This document shows positions 43,596 to 49,329 of a DNA stretch of 49,329 bases, in pieces. Below the pieces are notes generated by a model. It had not been told where the DNA came from and searched no databases. It saw only the letters and a program-made list of their open reading frames with translations. The position numbers were made by a program, and so were the translations under genes. Source of the DNA: Actinomycetota bacterium (lineage in GTDB: Bacteria > Actinomycetota > CADDZG01 > WHSQ01); contig JAUJNI010000003.1 of NCBI GenBank assembly GCA_030446465.1, positions 174,147 to 223,475 on the forward strand, read 5' to 3'. Within the stretch, counting starts at the first letter, position 1. Every line of letters begins with the position of its first letter.

Positions 43596-44531
43596 ATGGC
43601 GCTGTTCAGACGACTTTCGATCGCTTCGATGGTCGCCACCTTCATCCTCGTGGGCATTGGCGGCCTGGTGCGCGCGACCAAATCCGGGCTCGGCTGCGGC
43701 ACCGACTGGCCTGATTGCAACGGCGCGCTCGCGCCTGCGCTTGCCAACCGGGCAGTCCTCATCGAGTTCAGCCATCGCCTCGCCGCCGCAGTAGTCGTCG
43801 TGTTGCTCGGAACCCTGGCGGTGCTCGCGGTACGCCGCTACAGAAGCTCCCCGCGAGTCATGTGGGCCGCGCTCGGCGCCTTTGGACTCGTTCTCTTCCA
43901 GGCCGCCCTCGGCGCGCTGGTGGTCAAGCTCGAGCTTCAAGCGGTTTCGGTGCTCCTGCACCTCGCAACCGCCATGACCCTCGCGGCCCTGCTGATCTAC
44001 GTCGTCGCGGCCGTCCATGCCTCAGAGGGGGGGTTCGCTCCTGCCTCCGACGCATCAATCAGCAGGCGTGCCGCAGCAGTGGGGGCAGGGGTCCTCGTCC
44101 TCTTGCTCGTCGGTTCCTACGTTGGTTCCTATCCGGACCGGCCCCCAAGCTGGCCGCTGATCGATCGGCAGCTGGTGCCCGATCTGGGCAACGAGTTGTT
44201 TCTAGTCCACTTCTTGCACCGGAGCCTGGCCCTGATCGTCGGCGCCGCGCTGGTGGTTCTGGGGCTGCGCGTGATTCGGAGGAAGAGCGAGCTGCCCCTC
44301 GCCGCCAAGCTCGCTCATGGCGCTCTCGGCCTCTTCCTGCTCGAGATCCTCGTGGGGGCCGCCAACGTGTGGACCGATCTGGACCCTGCCGTGGTGACCA
44401 TTCACCTGGTGGGCGGCAGCCTTATCTGGGGAAGTCTCGTGGCGCTGGCGATAGTGACTCATCCGAGCCTCGCCCGCGCCGCCAGCCGCAATGAGATCCC
44501 ACGTGCAAGACCCGCTCTGGAGAGTCGCTGA
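43596..44531 (+). CDS. ctaA: heme A synthase
   Basis: 311 residues, eight membrane segments. GGLVRATKSGLGCGTDWPDCNG contains the loop cysteines C34 and C41, split here as CGTDWPDC, and IEFSHR contains E57 and H60, conserved residues of the active half. A second histidine pair (HFLHRS, TIHLVGG) completes the heme sites. It oxidises heme O to heme A for cytochrome c oxidase. The TGA shares one base with the ctaB ATG (TGATG). Confidence 0.95.
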   Translation: MALFRRLSIASMVATFILVGIGGLVRATKSGLGCGTDWPDCNGALAPALANRAVLIEFSHRLAAAVVVVLLGTLAVLAVRRYRSSPRVMWAALGAFGLVLFQAALGALVVKLELQAVSVLLHLATAMTLAALLIYVVAAVHASEGGFAPASDASISRRAAAVGAGVLVLLLVGSYVGSYPDRPPSWPLIDRQLVPDLGNELFLVHFLHRSLALIVGAALVVLGLRVIRRKSELPLAAKLAHGALGLFLLEILVGAANVWTDLDPAVVTIHLVGGSLIWGSLVALAIVTHPSLARAASRNEIPRARPALESR

Positions 44532-45496
44532 TGCGTCGAGTCATCGCAACGGACGGGGCAGCGAGCCTCGCCCCGGAAGCCGCAACATCGCTGAGGGAAG
44601 ACGCTGTGGAGGGCCGGCCCCGGCCCGCCACAAAGGAGCTCGTCCGCGCCTATTTCGCGCTGACTAAGCCGCGCATCATCGAGCTGCTGCTCATAACCAC
44701 GGTTCCGGCGATGATCCTCGCCGCCGGGGGATGGCCCCCTCTGTCGCTCATTCTGCTAACGGTGGCGGGTGGGGCTCTGGCGGCGGGCGGCGCCAATGCA
44801 ATCAACTGCTACGTCGATCGCGACATAGACGAGGTCATGGACCGGACGAGCAAGCGGCCGCTTCCCATGCACATGGTGCCGCCGCGCCATGCACTGGTGT
44901 TCGGCGTCGTCCTCGGGGCCGCATCGTTGGCGCTGCTGTGGGCGACGGTCAACCTGATGGCCGCTGCGCTTGCTATGGGAGCGCTGCTCTTCTATGTGGT
45001 GGTCTACACGATCTGCATGAAGCGTTCGACGCCTCAGAACATCGTCATAGGGGGTGCGGCGGGGGCGGTGCCCGTGCTGGTTGGCTGGGCGGCGGTCACC
45101 AACTCGCTCGACCTGCCGGCGCTCGCGTTGTTCGGGATCATCTTCTACTGGACGCCGCCCCACTTCTGGGCCCTCGCCATGAAGTACGAGTCCGATTACG
45201 CCGCGGCCGGAGTTCCCATGATGCCGGTCGTGTACGGACGCGAGGAGACCGCCAAGCACGTGGTGCTCTATTCCTTTCTTCTGCTCGCGATGTCTCTTGT
45301 GTTGTTCTCGGTCGCGCGCATGGGGTTGCTCTACCTGGCCTCGGCCGTCCTGCTCAATGCCGTCTTCATCGTCCGAGCCTTCAAGCTGTACCGAAGGCCA
45401 GAGGTCGACGTGGCGTGGGGGCTGTTCCGCTACTCGATCCTCTACCTGGCCCTGTTGTTCTTTGCGATCGCGGCCGACGTGCTAATCCGCTCCTAG
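44531..45496 (+). CDS. ctaB: protoheme IX farnesyltransferase (heme O synthase)
   Basis: 321 residues, UbiA superfamily with about nine membrane segments. NCYVDRDIDEVMDRTSKRPL (92-111) holds the first aspartate-rich motif, D96 to R105, and YTICMKRSTPQNIVIGGAAG is the second conserved region. It attaches farnesyl to heme B, giving heme O for CtaA. It is co-translated with ctaA; the convergent CtaG gene ends nine bases away. Confidence 0.95.
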   Translation: MRRVIATDGAASLAPEAATSLREDAVEGRPRPATKELVRAYFALTKPRIIELLLITTVPAMILAAGGWPPLSLILLTVAGGALAAGGANAINCYVDRDIDEVMDRTSKRPLPMHMVPPRHALVFGVVLGAASLALLWATVNLMAAALAMGALLFYVVVYTICMKRSTPQNIVIGGAAGAVPVLVGWAAVTNSLDLPALALFGIIFYWTPPHFWALAMKYESDYAAAGVPMMPVVYGREETAKHVVLYSFLLLAMSLVLFSVARMGLLYLASAVLLNAVFIVRAFKLYRRPEVDVAWGLFRYSILYLALLFFAIAADVLIRS

Positions 45497-45505
45497 ACAG
45501 TCCCG

Positions 45506-46381
45506 TCACCTAGCGCCGGTCAGGCGGCGATCGATCCTCTCCGCGTCCTTCAGGTCGCGGCGCATCCATGCCCCCACCGCAAAGGCGAGGGCCACGATGA
45601 ACAGGAGGTCCCCGCCGACCCACATCATGATTCCCGCGGTGCGTTGGTCCGCGAGTGCCTCGAGCGGGGGATGAAGCTCCGCGTAATGCGGGTACAGGAC
45701 TCGGCCGGACGAATAGATGGCAAGTCCCAGAAACGACTGCTGCGGCATGGCGAGAACGAGATAGCCGATGCGAGCCGGCCACCGGAGCGGCCGCGAGGTC
45801 GGGTCGAGGCCGACGATAGGCCACCAGAACAAGAACCCGGCTGCCAGATAGACGAGGTGCTCCAAGACATGGACTGCCTCGTTGCGGAGGGCCAAGTCGT
45901 AGACCGGCGAGAAGTGGCTGGCCCACATCACCGCAGCAAAGGCTCCCCAGGTAACGAGGGGATGAGTGAGCACCTGTAGAGCTCTCGAGTGCAGAGCCCT
46001 CCCGAGCTTCTGCCTCACGGCCGGAGAGGAAGCGCGAAGGGCGAGAGTCGCCGGCGCGCTCAACGCGATGAGGGGCGCCGCAACCATGGTGAGGAGCAGG
46101 TGCTGGACCATGTGGACCCAGAAGTAAGAGTCCGCATAGACCGCGACCGGCGTGACGAGCGCGACGGCAATGGCACCAATGCCCATGAGAAAGTGAGCTC
46201 GTCGTACGGACGGATACCCCGGCACGCGGGCGAAGAGGCGGATGTATGCAACGGCGGCGGCGATCAGCGCGATCCATAGGAGAGGCTCGAGCGGCCACGC
46301 CGTAACAAAGGAGGTTGGACCCGGATCGAGGGCCCCATGGGCGATCGACCTGCCGAGGCCGGTCAGCCGGGCTGCGAGCAC
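45506..46381 (-). CDS. cytochrome c oxidase assembly factor CtaG-like (caa3-CtaG)
   Basis: 291 residues, seven membrane segments. HMVQHLLLTMVAAPLIALSAP and the later HVLEHLVYLAAGFLFWWPIVG are the histidine-rich helices of the caa3-type CtaG family (not related to CtaG/Cox11). These proteins help to build the copper centre of caa3 oxidase. GTG start at 46381, ten bases behind the cupredoxin stop, so co-transcribed. The second CtaG at 47311 is a distinct paralogue. Confidence 0.88.
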   Translation of the reverse strand: MLAARLTGLGRSIAHGALDPGPTSFVTAWPLEPLLWIALIAAAVAYIRLFARVPGYPSVRRAHFLMGIGAIAVALVTPVAVYADSYFWVHMVQHLLLTMVAAPLIALSAPATLALRASSPAVRQKLGRALHSRALQVLTHPLVTWGAFAAVMWASHFSPVYDLALRNEAVHVLEHLVYLAAGFLFWWPIVGLDPTSRPLRWPARIGYLVLAMPQQSFLGLAIYSSGRVLYPHYAELHPPLEALADQRTAGIMMWVGGDLLFIVALAFAVGAWMRRDLKDAERIDRRLTGAR

Positions 46382-46390
46382 CGAACGCTA

Positions 46391-47311
46391 CTAGCCGTTG
46401 CCCTTCGAGTCCCCGCCGCCCTTGGTGTTGCCGTCCCCAGAACCATCACCCTTGGTGTTGCCGTCCCCAGAACCATCACCCTTGGTGTTGCCGTCCCCAG
46501 AACCGCCACCCCTGGTCTTGCCTGGCCTGGCGCCTTCCTTGTTACCTCCGCCGCCCGTGGTCTTGCCTTCCTTGGTGCGTTCCTTGGCGCCGTCCTTCTT
46601 ACCTCCGCCGCCCGTGGTCTTGCCGGACGCCCCCTCGGCCGCTGCGACCACGAGCGTCCCCTTCATCGTCGTCGGGTGGAAGTCGCAGATATACGGATAC
46701 TCGCCCGGCTTCTCGGGCGGGGTGAAGCTGAAGTCGACCGACTCGGGCCCGGTGGTGTCTGGGCTCGCGAAGAGGGCGTCCTCGCCGGCTGCCACGGCAT
46801 CCTCGCTGGCGTAGACCGCGAAGTTGTGCGGCACCCCCTCATCGCGGTTGTCGAGGGTGTAGCTGACCTCTTCACCGGCGGTCGCTTCAAGGGTGTCGGT
46901 TTCGAAGCTGGTGTTCACCGCGACGATCGTGTTTGTGTCCGCCGGGGCCGCCGCGCCGCCTGCCGGTTCCTCGGTTGAGGCCGCGGCCTCCTCGGCCACG
47001 TGACCGTAACCAGTTTGCGCCACCGCGATCCCGATCAAGACGGGATAGAGGACGACCGCAAGGAGCTCTGGCCATCTGCGACGGGCCGCTTCAGGCCTGA
47101 GCGCCATGAAGGTGGCGGCTCCCAACAGGTTTGCAGCACTCACCAGCGCAATGACCGTGGCTACCTCGGCTTCAAGAGCAAGGAGCACGCGGGAGAACCC
47201 GAAGGCCACCAAGCCGATTGCCAGCAAGATGAGAACAGGCAGTAAGACCAGAGGGACCCTGAAGCGGATCTCGCCGGTCATGCGGGGCCGAGATGAGGCT
47301 CGCTGGCTCAT
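46391..47311 (-). CDS. membrane cupredoxin with glycine-rich repeat tail
   Basis: 306 residues. Three membrane segments at about 19-41, 45-70 and 82-100, then an outer cupredoxin domain (126-224) with ligands H162 (VPHNF), C209, H212 and M216 (CDFHPTTM), a full type-1 copper set. The C-terminus (226-306) is lysine/glycine-rich and ends with three exact ten-residue units SGDGNTKGDG encoded by a 30-bp tandem repeat. It is placed between the two CtaG genes and touches the upstream one (the ATG shares a base with its stop, TAATG). An electron or copper donor to the oxidase is a good guess from position. Confidence 0.85.
   Translation of the reverse strand: MSQRASSRPRMTGEIRFRVPLVLLPVLILLAIGLVAFGFSRVLLALEAEVATVIALVSAANLLGAATFMALRPEAARRRWPELLAVVLYPVLIGIAVAQTGYGHVAEEAAASTEEPAGGAAAPADTNTIVAVNTSFETDTLEATAGEEVSYTLDNRDEGVPHNFAVYASEDAVAAGEDALFASPDTTGPESVDFSFTPPEKPGEYPYICDFHPTTMKGTLVVAAAEGASGKTTGGGGKKDGAKERTKEGKTTGGGGNKEGARPGKTRGGGSGDGNTKGDGSGDGNTKGDGSGDGNTKGGGDSKGNG
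46421..46510. repeat. 30-bp tandem repeat, three units
   Basis: Units of 30 bases at 46421, 46451 and 46481, the first two identical and the third with a few changes at its end. Each unit encodes one SGDGNTKGDG decapeptide of the cupredoxin tail. A second pair of longer repeats (TTACCTCCGCCGCCCGTGG core) lies at 46542-46567 and 46599-46624 in the same gene. Confidence 0.9.
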
Positions 47312-48183
47312 TACTTCCTCATGTCCCAGGCTTCGAGCTCGCGCTCGAAGTCATCCCAACTGACTTCATCGACCTGTTGTCGTTCCTCGCGCGCGTTCCA
47401 GCGAAAGAACAACACCGTGATGATGGACCACAGTAGCAGACCGCCTCCGATCTTCATGATGAGGCCAGACATCATTTGGTCCGTCTGAGCGGACAATCCC
47501 CACAGCCTCGGGACGGTCTCGTAGTGGTGATAGAGCACTCCATCCGCGAACGTCAAAAAAGACGCCGGGACGGTCGGCAACAGCGACGTCACGAACAGAT
47601 ACCCCATCTTGACCGGTTCGCTCAGCCGGCCCATCTCGGGCAGCGGTGCAACCACCGGCCACCACATGATCGTGGACGCGCCCAGAACGAGAAGGTGGAT
47701 CAGCCCGTGCCCCATCTCGGAGGTGACTTGAAGGTCCACGATGACCGGCCAGTGGATGAAGGCGACCATCACATTGAAAAAGATCAGGGCGGTGACGGGT
47801 CTCGTTAGCCACCTGAACGCAGAGAACAACCGGCCGCGGCCCAGCAGCGACCGAAGCAGCCACTTGGGCGTTCCCAGCAACAGCAGGGGAGGTACGACCA
47901 TCATGAAGATGAGGTGCTGCACCATGTGGGCACTGAAGAGGTAGCCCTCGGCGAGATCGTGCAGCGGCCAGTCCGCCGACAGCCACAGCAGGACGACTCC
48001 TGAATAGAACAGAAGCTTCTGCTTGGTCGTTGCGGGTCTCGAGCCGGTCGGGGCCGCCTTGGGGCCAAGGACCCGCAGGGCCACCGCATAACCCAGCCCG
48101 AGCGCCACGATGCCGGCCGTGATGTCGGGATGGAGGTGCCAGGCCCACGGAGATTCAGAAGCGGCTAGAGCCGGCAGGGACAT
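47311..48183 (-). CDS. cytochrome c oxidase assembly factor CtaG-like, second paralogue
   Basis: 290 residues, seven membrane segments. LFSAHMVQHLIFMMVVPPLLLLG and GHGLIHLLVLGASTIMWWPVV, given here as the cores SAHMVQHLIFMMVVPP and HGLIHLLVLGASTIMWWP, are the CtaG histidine helices. The C-terminus (about 265-290) is charged. It is the first of a set of three co-directional genes with the cupredoxin and the other CtaG, nine bases behind the oxidase subunit IV gene. Having two CtaG copies is known in other actinobacteria. Confidence 0.87.
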   Translation of the reverse strand: MSLPALAASESPWAWHLHPDITAGIVALGLGYAVALRVLGPKAAPTGSRPATTKQKLLFYSGVVLLWLSADWPLHDLAEGYLFSAHMVQHLIFMMVVPPLLLLGTPKWLLRSLLGRGRLFSAFRWLTRPVTALIFFNVMVAFIHWPVIVDLQVTSEMGHGLIHLLVLGASTIMWWPVVAPLPEMGRLSEPVKMGYLFVTSLLPTVPASFLTFADGVLYHHYETVPRLWGLSAQTDQMMSGLIMKIGGGLLLWSIITVLFFRWNAREERQQVDEVSWDDFERELEAWDMRK

Positions 48184-48191
48184 GAGCCTGG

Positions 48192-48611
48192 TCAGCCTCT
48201 AGAAGGGTGGTGCCACAAAGAGCTCGCCGCCGAGCCGACGCCTGCCTGAGCCGTTGTGCCGACGTCGCCTCCCGGAGACGCTCCGCCGCGGGTAAAGAAG
48301 ATGACCAAGACGACGCCGAACACGAACAGGGCCAGGATCACGCCCGTGATGAACAGCCGCCTGAACAACGCGCTGTCGAACTTGAGATGCATGAACCACA
48401 GCACCACGAGCGCGAACTTGATTACCGACAATGCGATCAAGGCCGGCACGAGGACCGAGCTCAAGGCTTCGACGTAGAAGATCGCGACCTCGACGGCCGT
48501 GATCACGGCCAGGATGATTGCAACATTGACGTACTGGCGGGGGCCGGGATGGTGGCCCAGCTCGGCCTGCTCCCTTATTTGAACGCCTTGGCTGGTGGCC
48601 GCAGGGTCCAT
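48192..48611 (-). CDS. cytochrome c oxidase subunit IV (caa3 type)
   Basis: 139 residues from ATG 48611, two bases after the subunit III stop. Three membrane segments, with VEVAIFYVEAL and FALVVLWFMHLKFDS, the signature of the CyoD/CtaF-like fourth subunit. The N-terminus is charged and the C-terminus a short glycine/alanine tail. A small stabilising subunit of the caa3-type oxidase. Confidence 0.9.
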   Translation of the reverse strand: MDPAATSQGVQIREQAELGHHPGPRQYVNVAIILAVITAVEVAIFYVEALSSVLVPALIALSVIKFALVVLWFMHLKFDSALFRRLFITGVILALFVFGVVLVIFFTRGGASPGGDVGTTAQAGVGSAASSLWHHPSRG

Positions 48612-48613
48612 CG

Positions 48614-49228
48614 TCAGCTCGTCGGGATTAGGTAGACGACGGTGAAGATGACGATCCAGATGATGTCGACGAAGTGCCAGTAGAGGCCGATGAGCTCGAC
48701 CTTCCGAGAGTCCGCGGGGGCCTCGAGCCGCCCGAAGACTGACATGGCGACCAGCAGCAGCAGCATCAGGATCCCGACGGTTACGTGGGCGCCGTGGAAA
48801 CCCGTCAGGACGAAGAAGGCAGATCCGGCGGGGCTTGCGCCGAGCGTCAAGCCCTCTTCGACGAACGCCGTGAACTCGTAGATCTGCCCGCCGATGAAGA
48901 TCATCCCGAGCGCCGCGGTCGCAAGGAGCCACAGCCGCAGGCCCCCATGATCTCCGCGTTGAATGGCCGCGAGGGCAAGAACCATGGTCAGCGATGACAT
49001 CAGCAGCACGAACGAGCTCACCGACGTATAGGGGATGTCGTAGAGCTCATGCGGGGCCGGCCCAGAGGCGGCCTCGTTGCGGTAGAGCAAGTAGGTCGAG
49101 ATGAGCGACCCGAAGAAGAGGCACTCGGACCCGAGAAAGGCCCACATGGCCATCTTGACGTTGTCGAGTCCGGTGGAGGTCCGGTGCTCCGCAACGTGCG
49201 CAGGCGCGGTCACGTCGTGGGTGCTCAC
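48614..49228 (-). CDS. ctaE: cytochrome c oxidase subunit III
   Basis: 204 residues from GTG 49228, which overlaps the upstream TGA (GTGA). Five membrane segments, the short version of subunit III without the first two helices, as in caa3 and actinobacterial oxidases. MAMWAFLGSECLFFGSLIST, TGFHGAHVTVGI and LIGLYWHFVDIIWIVIF are the family signatures. Confidence 0.94.
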   Translation of the reverse strand: MSTHDVTAPAHVAEHRTSTGLDNVKMAMWAFLGSECLFFGSLISTYLLYRNEAASGPAPHELYDIPYTSVSSFVLLMSSLTMVLALAAIQRGDHGGLRLWLLATAALGMIFIGGQIYEFTAFVEEGLTLGASPAGSAFFVLTGFHGAHVTVGILMLLLLVAMSVFGRLEAPADSRKVELIGLYWHFVDIIWIVIFTVVYLIPTS

Positions 49229-49329
49229 TCGGCCTCCGCGGGCTCGAGGACCCACCCGAACAGCCCGAGCAGGACGATCACCGCACCGGCGACGATCAGC
49301 ACCGGGTGATAGATGACCCCGTAGGCCAT
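49225..49329 (-). CDS. C-terminal end of an oxidase-operon membrane protein (probably subunit I, CtaD)
   Basis: The frame is open to the edge of the window, so only about 34 codons are seen. They read YGVIYHPVLIVAGAVIVLLG and then GWVLEPAEAE with a TGA that overlaps the ctaE start. A single membrane segment followed by an acidic end, directly before subunit III in the operon, fits the C-terminal extra helix of actinobacterial or caa3 subunit I, but the family cannot be proven from this piece. Confidence 0.5.
   Translation of the reverse strand: MAYGVIYHPVLIVAGAVIVLLGLFGWVLEPAEAE

Noticed and set aside
46421-46510. Regular 30-bp repeats as a CRISPR array
   Set aside because: There are no spacers between the units; they are tandem and in frame in a coding gene.

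Overview
The window comes from a high-GC bacterial chromosome, most likely an uncultivated member of the Actinomycetota. The reasons are the frequent GTG starts, the 1- to 14-base gene overlaps, a full 14-subunit complex I operon with a geranylgeranyl-reductase-type (menaquinone-type) enzyme at its head, caa3-type oxidase assembly genes (ctaA, ctaB, two CtaG), and AbrB-type VapBC modules. No rRNA, convincing tRNA or CRISPR array was found.

Layout. Bases 1-1034 hold the end of a DUF2064 glycosyltransferase-like gene and a SAM methyltransferase. Bases 1035-9421 are an accessory, partly decayed region of visibly lower GC. It holds an intact IS21-family element (1505-3671, 5-bp target duplication GCATG), a decayed second IS21 transposase, a minus-strand set of secreted proteins (zinc metalloprotease, small membrane protein, secreted protein, seven-repeat FG-GAP propeller), a small membrane-anchored protein and a GNAT acetyltransferase. 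Three of these genes carry single frameshifts. A piece of the methyltransferase 3' end is repeated at 8107-8295, so the island is bracketed by direct repeats. Bases 9422-11425 hold a FAD/Rieske oxidoreductase and a degraded AbrB/PIN toxin-antitoxin pair.

Bases 11456-27754 are one continuous minus-strand operon: geranylgeranyl reductase, then nuoA to nuoN, almost all translationally coupled. The nuoG gene carries an in-frame 180-bp palindromic insertion. Upstream lie a membrane-anchored blue-copper protein and a polyprenyl diphosphate synthase, so this block covers quinone tail synthesis, tail saturation and quinone reduction.

Bases 30082-30884 hold an intact vapBC flanked by direct repeats. 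Bases 30913-33924 and 39580-42624 are two paralogous pairs, each a large secreted Asp-box (sialidase-like) protein and a small lipoprotein. Between them are a CUT1 sugar ABC operon (permease, binding lipoprotein, ATPase, permease) with a small lipoprotein in front, and a secreted endonuclease/exonuclease/phosphatase-fold protein.

Bases 42632-49329 are an oxidase maturation and structural block: a thioredoxin-like lipoprotein, ctaA, ctaB, CtaG, a second blue-copper protein closely related to the first, a second CtaG, oxidase subunits IV and III, and a cut-off gene at the edge. Together with complex I this gives NADH to menaquinone entry and a copper/heme oxidase exit, with two paralogous cupredoxins as candidate electron or copper carriers.
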